NCBI GenBank assembly: GCA_034440635.1
Contig: JAOTON010002075.1
Location: 1,211,501-1,275,500 of the forward strand
Source of the DNA: Lepas anatifera
Lineage: Eukaryota; Arthropoda; Thecostraca; Lepadidae
Length of the DNA: 64,000 nucleotides
Direction of reading: 5' to 3'
The first letter of the stretch is position 1, and each line of letters opens with the position of its first letter. A model generated the notes under the pieces. That model searched no databases, was not told the DNA's origin, and worked only from the letters and a program-made list of their open reading frames with translations. Made by a program: the position numbers and the translations under genes. Positions 53,434 to 64,000 of the stretch are shown here, piece by piece.

Positions 53434-54041
53434 TGGGCGGTTCTTTCGACTGTGCTGCTTTTTGGCCGATCCTTGTGACTGATTTTTTTACCTTTCCTCT
53501 CCGGGTTTCTGGTCATCTCAGCTACAGATAGCTGCCGCTTTCGTCTGTTGTCAGGTCCGGAGGCCGCGTCGGTAAATACTGAGTCTCTTTCCTATTCACT
53601 TTCAGTGTCAGACATGTTCACCAATCACAGTTCAATCACAAATCACTTGCTCAAGGCCTCCCTACTCTCAAAAACTCTCAAAACTCACGACAGCATTCCA
53701 CTAGAGCTGATAAGTTTCACTCTGCACTGACTCTGTCTACATATCACTGCTGGCTCTGACCGGGACCTCCCACTGGCCGCGCACTCACAGCACCACGTCC
53801 CCGGACCCTGGCACCGACCCGCACCGGTCAAGGCCAGGTGCCCGACTGCCAAGGCGTATGTATGGCGACAAAATGCGGGCCGATCAATGTGCTATCACAA
53901 TCGCGGATATGTCCATAGATGAGAGTGCCAGGGTTGGGGAGGGATTACTCGCGGTCGCATTGTGCTGCCTGAAAATTTTGTTTTTTTCGGGACCAATCTA
54001 CGGTATCGTGAGGCATCCATGTATCAGTACTGAGTAGTGGG
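53434..54041 (-). other. 5' region of the Tx1-like LINE
   Basis: GC-rich stretch (53,745-53,870) and unmatched frames between ORF1 and the LINE 5' end. It probably contains the internal promoter and the ORF1 start. Nothing specific can be pointed to. Confidence 0.4.
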
Positions 54042-54056
54042 ATGTTTTTTAGTTTT

Positions 54057-54237
54057 AATAATAATTGTTGGGGTTTAACGACGCACCAACTGCCAGGGTT
54101 ATACGGCGTCGCCAACTCACCCTGTTGGAAGGGATTTTGGGGATCAGATCGACTTATTCAGAGGCTCCGCCGGGACTTGAACCCGGGACCGGTGGCTAAG
54201 AAGACAAGGGTGCTATCCACTAAGCCACCTCATCCCC
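54057..54237 (-). mobile_element. tRNA-derived SINE, minus strand
   Basis: Same family as 20,476. The tail GTTGGGGTTTAACGACGC lies at the left and the B box complement CGGGACTTGAACCCGGG and the A box region at the right. It is flanked by the 15-bp duplication ATGTTTTTTAGTTTT (54,042-54,056 and 54,238-54,252). It is inserted close to the 5' end of the Tx1 LINE. Confidence 0.9.
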
Positions 54238-54280
54238 ATGTTTTTTAGTTTTGTACTCTGGTTTAAATAAAAGAAAAAAA

Positions 54281-55406
54281 CTTCCTGATTGATTCCACGA
54301 TAGCGCAAGCCACCTTTTTCGACGATGTGCTTTCGTTTTTCGGCGTCATTCAGTGCTCGAGAGAAGGCCACCGGTCGCCCGTCTAGCGTCGAAGTGGCGG
54401 CAATGCTGTCGTCGGACGCATCGGTTTCGACTGTGAACGGAGCGTCATCTCCAATCACGTCGACGACAGCCTTGGAAATGTCCTCTTTCAGTTGGTTGAT
54501 GGCAGCTAGCTTCTCTTGTGACAGTGGGAACGACGTGGCACCCACGATAGGGCGAATTTCCCTGGGACACTGAGTAACCCACGATGTTCACTAGCGTTGC
54601 TCTGATCTTGCATTTGGCTTTGTTGGTGGTAAGACCCACGGCGTCGGCTACCTTCCAGGAGCGCTCCAAATTCCTGCTGTGTTCCTCTTTGCTGGCCCCA
54701 CAGGTGGTGACATCGTTCAGATAAGCGTAAGTCGACTGTAGTTCATGCGACTCGATGAGGTCATTCATTGTCCGTTGGAAGGCGGCCGCGCTGTTCGTGA
54801 CACCCATGGGGACCCTCTTAAACTGGTAGAGCTTTCCAGCAGCTTGGAATCCGGTGAATTCTCTCTCAGAATGGTCGATTTCTACATGATAATAGGCGCG
54901 GGAGAGATGCATAATGCTGAAGAAGTTCCTCCCAATCTTGCTTACCAGATATTCTATGTTAGGGAGTGGGCATGCGTCGAGTTCAGGGAACCGGTCGATG
55001 GTTTGGGAAAAGTCTATCACCAAGCGCTTCTTTTCCCTTCGTAATCACCAGTCACAACTGCCTGGGCCCGCCAGGGTGAGTGGCTAGGCTCGATGATATC
55101 AAGCTGTTGGAGGCAATTGACCTCGCTCTCGATGAACTTTTGGTCGGTGGGGCTGAGACGCCGCGACTTTGTGGCGACAGGTTGGCAGTCCAGTTTGCTG
55201 AACATCTTGGGCGTGGAGACCTTCATTCGAGTCAGACCACATATTTTTTAGCCCCGGTTCTTTGCCTTCTAAGGCTAGAGTGACAACCTCGTGTCGCTTC
55301 AGAAACGGCAAGCCCAAAATGATGTCGGTGCACTGATCGGGGAGAATGGAATTCTGCAGTCTTGTACTCCCGTTCTCCTAAGAGAACTTCAGCTACACAG
55401 TATCTG
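54281..55406 (-). pseudogene. gypsy-2 protease tail, RT and RNase H start
   Basis: Minus-strand reading from 55,406: LPFLKRHEVVTLALEGKEP (protease/RT linker, about 55,310), PTDQKFIESEVNCLQQLDII (about 55,165), then RT with MVIDFSQTIDRF (55,023), FQAAGKLYQFKRVPMGV and YAYLNDVTTCG (about 54,720). RNase H starts with VETDASDDSIAAT (about 54,430) and ends at the LINE junction. The YLDD motif reads YLND and the DLKSAY block reads HLSRAY, so this copy is inactive. Frame changes lie near 55,020, 54,560 and 54,300. Confidence 0.85.
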
Positions 55407-56425
55407 TTAACCCATTAAGGACCAAGGCATAAGGAAGCATCCGATTTTAACGAAAATTACATCGTATGACCCATGATGCCTAAGAAATGCACATGTGAAG
55501 TTTCAAAAAATATTTTGACTTTTAATATGTTTTTTTGCATGGCAACATTTGTTGCCAACGGTCCTTTCACGACCTCATATTTAGACTTTTACAGGTATTT
55601 TCTTCCTCCACCCTGATTAACCCCATATTTGGATCGAGTGGGGGCAAAGAGGGACACGTACTACTCACATCGACCCTTAGTACTCCTGAAAGTTCGACGG
55701 CGCCCCTGAAAAGTCAGTGGCACCCCCTGAAATGCCACTACCCATCGCCCCTCACTCCCAGCAAGCTAGAATTGGCTCTCTGCCATAGGATTTGGCGTCC
55801 CCGGACGGATTTTAGAGCACACTGGAACGGGTTTGTCACAAAAAATTTGCGTCACCGTCTGTGGATGGCGTCACCAGGGGCGGACGCAAAACCGAGTTTT
55901 GGAGGGGCAGAACCCATGCCTGCCTCTTCTCCTGGGGGTGGGAGGGGGCGGGACGTGTGGTTTGGGCGCTCGATAGACCTAGTATAAGCTACCTCTCTAA
56001 GAACATGATCGCTCTCCGAGAGGGGGGAGGGGGTGGGAGCGAATATTTTTTTGCTCGTCAGACCTTGTGTAAATACATTTTTCAAAAATTTATTCGGCAT
56101 TTGGGGGCAAAAGATAGTTTGGCCCCCCTCCAGCGCTTTGGGGGATGCATCATCCGAAGGCCCCCTGCGTCTGCCAATGGGCGTCACCACCCTTCCCCCA
56201 GATTTGGGACCCTGGATCCGATTATGATCCACACTATTCTTAAAAAGGATAAGGTTTTATGTTCCTAAAAGGAGCATAAGACATGTACGCTTATCGACAC
56301 ATATATTTCCGACTAGAGCTTGGATGTCTGGGGTCTCGGACGAAGATCCAACTTTGGCTTGCACACGATGCATCTGGCATGCGATGCCTGCCTACTTCGC
56401 TGCAAACTCGGTGTGTGATGCGTGC

Positions 56426-57620
56426 CTACTTGGTTGTAGGTGTTTGGTACCCTTTCATGCACTCAGCGTATACTGCCATTTCACACTTCTCGCAACTCAT
56501 ATTGGTGCGCCCATCACAGACCTTACACCTGTGAAATCTGCTCGTCAGCTTCTTCGGCCAGTGATTGAATCCATCGAACCGCATCTCTGGTGACTGTTGA
56601 GTCAGACCAGTGTATGTGACAGGAGGTCCAGGCACTGTGTTGACCTTGATGAGAACCTTGGTAAGCTCCCTGAGGAAGTCTAGTTGAGACTGGGAAGCAC
56701 CTGCAGGCTTCAGCTGGCGCCAGAGCAGCCAGGCGTTGGTTCGTGCAGCATCCACTCCCCCACTGAAAGAGGGGCCACCACTATTTCTTTCCTCTAATGC
56801 TGCTCCTGTACGTGGCGACACTCTGATCAAAGAGTTCCACGCCCCCATGTTCTTATTGTACATGTACACTGGAGCTGGCATATGGACATCGACATCTACC
56901 TCCCTCCTTCTTCACATATCGGTTTGCTGAGTAGCTTGGCTGGAGCGGGATGAAGTTGGTGGCCACGGTGACCATCCTGTTGTCATTCCACCTGAGAACG
57001 AGGTTGTTTCCGTCCGATGTCCACTCAGTCTCACCTCGCTTCTTTTTTTCAAACAACTTCTTGTTTGAGAGAGGAGAACCTCCTAAGCGGTTCTCCTTGA
57101 CCGTCCCGCATCCAACTATGTCCCTCCGAGACAGCTCGTCTAATAGTTCAAGCGACGTAAAAAGTTGTCGAAGTAGACTGCCCCACCAGACACCCCTCAC
57201 TTGTCCAGGAGACCTATAACCACGTCGTAGCCCTGACCCTGGCCTGTCTCTGATAGATATGTGCTGGCTCCACAGTATGGTTCGGCATGGTACATGTAGC
57301 CACTGGAGGATGCTAGGCACCACAACTTGTAGCCGAGCCTTACTGGCTTTCCCGTAATAAACTGTTTTGTACCATGCCGTCCACAGTAGGGTATCATCGG
57401 CTCGTCGACGCGCAGGTTGCTCGTGTGATTCACAGACTTGAAGACTCGGTTTAGCATCTCAAAAAATGGCCGAACCTTGTAATAAGGATCCTTATCTATG
57501 AGTTTGGTGTTGTTGGCCAGGTGGATGTTGCGGAGAATATACATGAGCTCCTTGACCCACCTCGAGGATACATCGTCTGGGCATGAAAACCACCTCAATG
57601 TTGTCTATTCCGATAGTTTC
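56426..57620 (-). pseudogene. piggyBac transposase with DDD blocks and Cys-rich tail, frameshifted
   Basis: From about 57,600 leftward: WVKELMYILRNIHLANN, then LRVDEPMIPYCGRHG (first catalytic Asp, about 57,405) and KPVRLGYKLWCL. The second block, VYFDNF in one frame with FTSLELLDELSRR in the next, is split by a frame change at a T run near 57,164. A third Asp region, LRWNDNRMVTVATN, lies at about 56,990. A Cys/His cluster at the C-terminus (HRCKVCDG, CEKCEMAVYAEC, about 56,500-56,545) matches the ring-like tail of piggyBac transposases. The N-terminal part is missing or unrecognised, and the gene is inactive. Confidence 0.85.
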
Positions 57621-57655
57621 CCCTTCCATGTCAGAATCATCGTCTAAGATGTCCG

Positions 57656-57843
57656 TGGGGATGAGGTGGCTTAGTGGATAGCACCCTTGTCTTCTAAGCC
57701 ACTGGTCCCGGGTTCAAGTCCCGGTGGAGCCTCTGAATAAGTCGATCTGATCCCCAAAATCCCTTTCAACAGGGTGAGAGTTGGCGACGCCGAATGACCC
57801 TGGTAGTTAGTGCGTCGTTAAACCCCAACAATTATTATTATAT
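57656..57843 (+). mobile_element. tRNA-derived SINE, plus strand, in piggyBac-1
   Basis: Same family as 20,476, with A box TGGCTTAGTGGATAG, B box GGTTCAAGTCCCG and a CCCCAACAATTATTATTA-type tail. It is flanked by the 13-bp duplication TCTAAGATGTCCG (57,643-57,655 and 57,844-57,856). Differences from 20,476 are few, suggesting recent activity of the family. Confidence 0.92.
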
Positions 57844-57856
57844 TCTAAGATGTCCG

Positions 57857-58260
57857 CAATCTGGTTCGCCGTAAATCTGCATCAAATGCATATTCGTGGT
57901 GGTTTACGGACCGTTGGTCACAATTGTTGCCAACCAATTTTTCAGGAATCACAGACAAGTATTTAAAACCGAAAACTATTGTTTTGCACATGGAAAGCAG
58001 AAAGGAGGCTATTTTTATTATATTTAGGCAAAAACATTATTGTTTGAATAAAAAATAGAGCGAAACATACTCTTTTAGCAGGCGAGGACACGGAGCTTCG
58101 TTTGACCTGGCCACCATGGTGTCGAAAAAGGTGTGTGGCAGCCGCTGCAGTGCTGCCCTGACTTAAAATACAGAATATTTTGGAAGAAAAAAGATAAAAG
58201 AAGCAAATGAAAGCAACACTGGTTAGACACCAACAATTTTTTTATTTATTTTGTGGATTA
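57857..58260. other. piggyBac-1 right arm, non-coding
   Basis: AT-rich sequence between the nested SINE and the right terminal repeat. No gene is seen. Confidence 0.6.
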
Positions 58261-58298
58261 TTTCCTGGCAACATTTGTTACCAACGGTCCTTAATGGG

Positions 58299-59313
58299 TT
58301 AACACGCACCCCGCTGGGGGCGAAATTCGCCCCCTCCTGGTTTCTCCCAGATAGCTCTAAAACGAAAAAACGCAGAACAACGAAACTTACGGTACCTTAT
58401 CCCTTATCAATTTTACACATCTGACCAAATTTTTGTTTTAAGGTCATGTCAGGTCAAGGAGCTATTCAGGGTCAAGTGACCCGACCTCAAAACCTAAAAT
58501 TACGAGTTTGAAGCAGCGCCCAGGGAACATTAGCCAACCGATCAGTTTGAAACTTCCACAATATAGTAAAATAATTAGGGTCTACAAATCTCCTATCTCG
58601 GAATTTCGATATTGGTGACCTAAGGTGGGGTCAATTTTTGGTCACCCCATTATAAGTCTATGGTGAAAAATAGAATAGACTCGTTTTCAGGAAATAATGG
58701 ATAGATAAGGCTGCAAATCCTCAAACTGTCTATTATTACCATGATCTTGACCATAAAATTGAGTTTTTGAGCATCTGACCTCTCAAAGGACATATCAGGT
58801 CACGGAAGCAGAGAGTGATTGTTTTGCCAATAACTTCTTACTGAATTGAGATAAAGCTCCCATTTTGCTTTCATTGTGCTTATATTGTCATGGGGAGTCA
58901 ATTGATATGGAACATGACCATACAAGGTCACTCTGTAACCCTGACCTCGGTCGAGGTCAGGTCATTTTGACTATTTGACCTAGCAAGGTCATATTATACG
59001 TCATTCAATTTGCTGCGATGAGAGGAATCCAATGATGCATAAACATTTGCTCTAGCTCTCCTGAGGGCAGATCTAGAGAGGGAGACGTACACTGCTCTGT
59101 TGTAAGCCTATGGAGCATTCTTTGACCTATGCTGACCTCAATATTGACCTGACATACAAATTAATCCTATAAATTCTCTTCGTCTTGTCAAGAGTTTTCC
59201 AACGCCGCCCGTAATTTTCCTTTAGCTTTCGTGGGGAACGAGATACGGGGGGGCGAAAAAACGCCCCCCAGCGGGGCGCGTCATGCAAGGGACCCCAGCG
59301 GGGCGCGTGTTAA
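58299..59313 (+). mobile_element. TTAA-flanked AGGTCA element, family D copy 2
   Basis: TTAA lies at 58,299-58,302 (shared with piggyBac-1) and 59,310-59,313. The left end CACGCACCCCGCTGGGGGCG leads into GGGGGCGAAATTCGCCCCC. The right end has the doubled motif CCCCAGCGGGGCGCG (59,266-59,309). About 14 exact AGGTCA/TGACCT hexamers are present, for example at 58,452, 58,616, 58,780, 58,925-58,965 and 59,120-59,150. It is the best family D copy at 1,007 bp. No protein is encoded. Confidence 0.85.
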
Positions 59314-59612
59314 CATATCCAGCCAGTCCTGAAGATGCCATGATACCTGTAGCAGATCTGGGGTGGGTGGGGAGCCCCAAAGTGCGTGCCTGTGAGGTAC
59401 TGACCAGATTCTTTACTGATAAAGTTGTCCGAGCTACCCGTATCAACCAGAGCCCAGACATCGCGGCCACTGATGGTGACAGGGACTGTTGCCGGTGACT
59501 GAATGGCAAAGGACAGGAGTGACAAAGGACTGAATGGCAGCCAAGCAAGCAGATGATAAATAAAATAACCCCGACACCACCTCCACCACACCTCAGCACC
59601 ACCCCGGTGCAC
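59314..59612 (-). pseudogene. gypsy-2 protease N-terminal part
   Basis: Minus-strand reading shows VPVTISGRDVWALVDTGSS with the aspartic-protease DTGS motif (about 59,455) followed by NFISKESGQYL. Another frame carries the following segment, so a frame change lies near 59,385. It stops at the minisatellite at about 59,600; gag and the 5' LTR of gypsy-2 are not present. Codon phase resumes at 55,406 beyond the piggyBac-1 and family D insertions. Confidence 0.8.
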
Positions 59613-61235
59613 ACTCAGGCGCTGCCGCGTCTCACAACCCCGACACCACCTCCACCACCCGGTGCACTCTCAGGAGCTGCCGCGTCTCACTACGCTCGAC
59701 ACCACCTCCACCACACCTCAGCACCATCCCGGTGCACTCTCAGGAGCTGCTGCGTCTCACAACCCCCGACACCACCTCCACCACCCGGTGCACTCTCAGG
59801 AGCTGCCGCGTCTCACTACGCTCGACACCACCTCCACCACACCTCAGCACCATCCCGGTGCACTCTATGAAGCTGCCGCGTCTCACAACCCCCGACACCA
59901 CCTCCAACATACCTCAGCACCACCCCGGTGCACTCTCAGGAGCTGCCACGTCTCACAACCCCCGACCCCACCTCCACCACCCTGGTGCACTCTCAGGAGC
60001 TGCCGCGTCTCACAACCCCCGACACCACCTCTACCACCCCGGTGCACATTTAGGAGCTGCCGCGTCTCACAACCCCCGACACCACCTCTACCACCCCGGT
60101 GCACTCTCAGGAGCTGCTGCGTCTCACAACCCCCGACACCACCTCCACCACCCGTGCACTCTCAGGAGCTGCCGCGTCTCACTACGCTCGACACCACCTC
60201 CACCACACCTCAGCACCATCCCGGTGCACTCTCAGGAGCTGCTGCGTCTCACAACCCCCGACACCACCTCCACCACCCGGTGCACTCTCAGGAGCTGCCG
60301 CGTCTCACTACGCTCGACACCACCTCCACCACACCTCAGCACCATCCCGGTGCACTCTATGAAGCTGCCGCGTCTCACAACCCCCCGACACCACCTCCAA
60401 CATACCTCAGCACCACCCCGGTGCACTCTCAGGAGCTGCCGCGTCTCACAACCCCCGACACCACCTCGACCACCCCGGTGCACTCTCAGGAGCTGCCGCG
60501 TCTCACAACCCCCGACACCACCTCTACCACCCCGGTACACTCTCAGGAGCTGCTGCGTCTCACAACCCCCGACACCACCTCCACCACCCGGTGCACTCTC
60601 AGGAGCTGCCGCGTCTCACTACCCCCGACACCACCTCCACCGCTCGGTACACTCTCAGGAGCTGCCGCGTCTCACAACCCCCGACCCCACCTCCACCACC
60701 CCGGTGTACTCTCAGGAGCTGCCGCGTCTCACTACCCCCGACACCACCTCCACCACCCGGTGCACTCTCAGGAGCTGCCGCGTCTCACTACCCCCGACAC
60801 CACCTCCACCACCCCGGTGCACTCTCAGGAGCTGCCGCGTCTCACTACCCCCGACACCACCTCCACCACACCTCAGCACCACCCCGGTGTACTCTCAGGA
60901 GCTGCCGCGTCTCACTACCCCCGACCCCACCTCCACCACCCCGGTGTACTCTCAGGAGCTGCCGCGTCTCACTACCCCCCGACACCACCTCCACCACCCG
61001 GTGCACTCTCAGGAGCTGCCGCGTCTCACTACCCCCGACACCACCTCCACCACTCGGTACACTCTCAGGAGCTGCCGCGTCTCACTACCCCCGACCCCAC
61101 CTCCACCACCCCGGTGTACTCTCAGGAGCTGCCGCGTCTCACAACCCCCGACACCACCTCCACCACCCGGTGCACTCTCAGGAGCTGCCGCGTCTCACTA
61201 CCCCCGACACCACCTCCACCACTCGGTACACTCTC
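59560..61235. repeat. minisatellite, unit about 57 bp, higher-order structure
   Basis: About 27 units of a 57-bp theme: ACACCACCTCCACCACCCCG, GTGCACTCTCAGGAGCTGCC and GCGTCTCACAACCCCCG. Some units carry an extra 12-base ACCTCAGCACCA segment. Blocks around 59,690-59,930 and 60,170-60,410 are nearly identical including a private TCTATGAAG variant, giving a higher-order period near 490. Every frame is open because the unit has few stops; the long open frames are artefacts. Confidence 0.95.
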
Positions 61236-64000
61236 AAATTTTTCAAATTTTTCAGGTCGCTTAAAAATAAAATAGACACCATGTCAGATAATGAGATAGG
61301 TTATTTATTAATCTGCGGGGACTTAAATATACATTTGACTAAAAGAGAAACAAATAACAGGAATTTTAACCCTACTACAGCATCAAAGATCTTTACTGGG
61401 ATTATTGAAGACCATAATCTGTCTGATCTGTGGCGAAGAAAAAATCCTGAGCTAATCCGGTACACTTGGAAGCGCCCTATGACCCCTTTACAACAGTCTA
61501 GAATCGATTATATTTTTGCAGGTCATTACTTTCTCTCCAATCATGTTATAAATAGCTCGGAAATAAAACCATCCATCCTTAGTGATCACTGTCTAGTTAC
61601 CGCTGACATCACTATCTATTCTTCAGATCGGGGACCGGGTTTATTTCGCTTCAAAAATGATCTCCTACGTGATAATGATTTCATCAAATTAGCTAAAGAA
61701 GAAATGGTAAAGGCCACGGCTGGACATGGGATATACTGTCAGACTTCTGACTGGGGTTTAACGTTAGAAATTTTGTCAAGTAATATTCGTGTAATGAGCA
61801 TCAAAAGATGGAAAGAAATTGGAATCAAAAAGCGAAAAGAAAACGAAAAATTTTTGCTCACTTTACAGAAATGTGAAGCCGAAATTGCTACCAATCCTAG
61901 TGAAGATCTTCTGCACCAATTTTGAGAATTGAAGGATGTTGTAAACAACATTGAGATAGAGAAAGGAAGGCGAGCAATGGTTTATAGTGGTGCTCGGTGG
62001 ATTGAGGACGGGGAGAGGCCAACTCGATATTTCTTAAATTTAAACAGGAGCCGAGCTGCGAAGAAGGATATTAACGTCCTGGAAACGGAAAGCGGTGAAT
62101 TTATAACCGGAAATAAAAGCATTTTGGCCTATTGTAGGACCTTTTTTCAACAAGTATATTCAACCAGCCAAGATTGTTCAATCAATAAACAAGGCTCTAT
62201 TTGTAGAGGCTTTTTAGGGTCAGCTGAGCTTCCGTGCCTGACTGAGGCAGAAAGAGCAATGTGCGAAAAACCTATTTCAGGTGCTGAGTGCAAGGTGGCT
62301 CTCGACGCCATGATGAATAACAAATCCCCCTCAGTCTCGGGCTTCTCGAAAGAATTTTTTCAGTACTTCTGGCAGGACTTGGAAACCATAGTCTTAAACT
62401 ATATCACACAGGCCAAAGAGAGGGGTCAATTCTTCGTTACGCAACGAAGAGGGGTCATCACAATGATTCCTAAAAAGGGAAACCAAAAATTATTAAGAAA
62501 TAAAAGAGCAATCTGTTTGTTAGATATTGTCTATAAAATTGTTGCCAAAGTGATCGCAAATCGGATAATGACTGTAGTGCACAAGTTAGTTGATGGTGAC
62601 CAGACAGGTTCAATTCGTGGCAGAAATATTGGGTGTAATTTAAGAATGATAGATGACGTCATTCAATATACAAACTCAGACAGTTTGAGAGGAATCTTGA
62701 TGGCCTTAGATTTTCAAAACGCGTTCAATACAGTAGAGCATGAATTTGTTTGTGACACATTGGAAACATTTGGCTTTGGTCCACAGTTCATAAAATGGAT
62801 AAAACTATTGCATAAAGACATGGAACTTGCAGTTATTAACAATGGGTATACTTCGCAATGGTTTACGCCAACACGTGGGCTACAACAAAGATGTCCATCT
62901 TCCAGCTTAATTTTTGTTTAGTCGTAGAAATTTTGGCCACTAAAATAAGGGCAACTGACGCTGTAGAAGGGATTGCAATATCACAAGAAGCCTCCAAAAT
63001 TTCACAATATATCGATGACACGACACTTTTTGTGAAAGACGCCTGTTCCGCTGATAATGCACTTGACGTTATTATTGAGTTTGGAAAAATATCTGGTCTT
63101 AAGCTAAATTTAGCTAAGTCACAATTCATGTGGCTTGGTGCAGACAAGAACTCTAGTGGCAGTATTTGCGGTGTAGCGCCTTTGAGGCAGGTTAAAGTGT
63201 TAGGCGTGCAGTTTAGTGCTTTGCGGAAATGTGAGAAGGAGAACATTCAACCAGTCATCGGAAAAATAGAAAAAACGCTCAATCAGTGGTCCCAGCGTGA
63301 TTTAACGTTGAAAGGTAAAATCACTATTGAAAAGTCATTGGTTATTTCCCAGCTAATATACATCACTTCAGTTGTCTCGATTGATAAAAAGTGTTTAAAC
63401 ACGATACAGAGCAAAATCATGAAATTTATATGGAGAGGCCGTCCACCGAAAGTATCTCGGGACGTTATGCATCAGGTAATAGAAAAGGGTGGCATGAATG
63501 CTCCTAATGTTGAAAGCATTTACAAGAGCTTGCGTGTTTCATGGTTCGTGAAACTATTGAACAACGGTAACCTAATGTCCTCTAGGGTTCTACGAAAAAG
63601 GCTGCAAATTAAATATGAACACATTTTACATATGAGCTATGGTAAGGTTTGGGTCGATTCACGCAATATATCTTCATTCTACAAAGAAATGCTTACGTGG
63701 CTAAGAGAGTGCATTCCCGTGAAGGAACCACAAAACGGTAGGGAAGTTCGACGAACATTTCTTTGGAACAACGCAGCAATCCGTGTGGGTGGAATGCCCT
63801 TCTTTAGTCGTAAACTTTATGAGCGAGGAATTATGCTGATTGATGACTTATTCGACAATAACGGGCAGACCATTCTATTTGAGCAGTTTAAACATAACTA
63901 TCCCGGAATAAGACTGAATAAACTAATATACATGGGTTGGCACCAAGCCATACCTGCACGATGGAAGTCATGGATCGTCAATACAAGGCGTTTGAATAGT
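61236..64000 (+). mobile_element. second Tx1-like LINE, 5'-truncated, runs off window
   Basis: The LINE begins within the endonuclease region directly after the minisatellite (ATTTTTCAGGTCGC at about 61,240) and continues to the window end. It is related to, but clearly diverged from, the copy at 45,595-54,280. The order of endonuclease end, RT and C-terminal domain is intact. ORF2 is interrupted only twice, so this copy is less decayed. The right end lies outside the window. Confidence 0.85.
61281..64000 (+). pseudogene. Tx1-like ORF2 C-terminal two-thirds, partial
   Basis: Endonuclease tail: LICGDLNIHLTKRE (61,309), QQSRIDYIFAG (about 61,490) and an intact SDH motif in PSILSDHCLV (about 61,575). 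An in-frame TGA at 61,923-61,925 interrupts it. Then come SGARWIEDGERPTRYFLNLN (61,989), KRAICLLDIVYKIVAK, MALDFQNAFNTVEH (about 62,700), and GLQQRCPSSS where the usual G of the RT block is R (about 62,880). A frame change near 62,910 follows, then QYIDDTTLF (about 63,005) and a long open C-terminal region up to the window end. Both defects are single events, so the copy is fairly young. Confidence 0.85.

Larger units (their letters stand above)
45595..54280 (-). mobile_element. Tx1-like L1 non-LTR retrotransposon, 3'-truncated, in gypsy-2
   Basis: A LINE running right to left, flanked by the 18-bp duplication CTTCCTGATTGATTCCAC (45,577-45,594 and 54,281-54,298). Its 5' end lies near 54,280, followed by an ORF1-type gene (53,430-52,390) and ORF2 with endonuclease and RT (50,658-45,595). 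It is interrupted by piggyBac-2 and a SINE. Unusually the 3' end is missing: ORF2 stops inside its C-terminal coding region, where the second copy at 63,740 continues. The genomic target resembles the LINE sequence at this junction. Confidence 0.85.
55407..58302 (-). mobile_element. piggyBac-1, complete ends, in gypsy-2 protease region
   Basis: TTAA at 55,407-55,410 and 58,299-58,302 flank a perfect 13-bp inverted repeat, CCCATTAAGGACC and its complement. A second pair of internal repeats, GGCAACATTTGTTGCCAACG and its near-identical right copy in the same orientation, lies at about 55,541 and 58,268. The element is 2,888 bp and includes a decayed transposase and a SINE at 57,656. The right TTAA is shared with the adjacent family D element. 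Confidence 0.9.

Noticed and set aside
59553..61264. Open frames of 444-537 codons with Pro/His/Ser-rich repeats
   Set aside because: They are translations of a 57-bp minisatellite in several frames. Only the part after about 61,281 is real coding sequence (LINE ORF2).

Overview
This is metazoan nuclear DNA, most likely from a marine or aquatic invertebrate. The grounds are a vertebrate-unlike mix of env-bearing Ty3/gypsy, Tx1-like L1, a jockey/CR1-type LINE, several hAT and piggyBac elements, a tRNA-derived SINE, long GT tracts, and one exon-like piece of a ubiquitin-specific protease (USP). I cannot name the species. Almost everything in the window is transposable-element sequence. The only trace of an ordinary host gene is the USP fragment near 13.3-14.5 kb, and it is broken. 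All comparisons were made by eye.

Layout. 1.63-3.76 kb: a decayed jockey/CR1-like LINE. 3.9-8.26 kb: a TTAA-flanked non-autonomous element (family B here) interrupted by a hAT element (hAT-1), which is itself interrupted by a family A element. 9.85-20.9 kb: more TTAA elements (families A, B, D, E), SINEs, minisatellites, the USP fragment and a LINE tail. From about 20.95 to 59.61 kb, four collinear minus-strand pieces of a single gypsy element (gypsy-2) are spread over 38.7 kb by later insertions. hAT-3 (22,103-45,024) sits in its integrase. A Tx1 LINE (45,595-54,280) sits in its RNase H region. piggyBac-1 plus a family D element (55,411-59,309) sit in its protease region. Each of these inserts carries further inserts.

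Inside hAT-3 lies a young, env-containing gypsy provirus (gypsy-1, 22,669-33,784). Its 901-bp LTRs look identical and it has a 5-bp target duplication. Its gene order is gag, pol, env and a fourth small ORF that encodes a chromodomain. gag and pol contain about four frame breaks; env and ORF4 are open. Further right, hAT-3 holds family A elements, a family E element, hAT-2 inside that, and another family A copy inside hAT-2. 59.56-61.24 kb is a roughly 57-bp minisatellite that truncates gypsy-2 and abuts a second, 5'-truncated Tx1 LINE running off the window end.

The most unusual signal is a superfamily of TTAA-flanked elements of about 0.8-1.2 kb (at least a dozen copies). They have GC-rich near-palindromes at both ends and a shared core loaded with AGGTCA/TGACCT hexamers. 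I counted 15 exact hexamers in one 836-bp copy, where about 0.4 would be expected by chance. This is the sequence recognised by many nuclear receptors. The families share the core but differ at their termini, and hAT elements have landed inside the terminal near-palindromes twice. This superfamily, the free-standing chromodomain ORF of gypsy-1 and the reconstructable nesting order are the main reasons to look again at this window.
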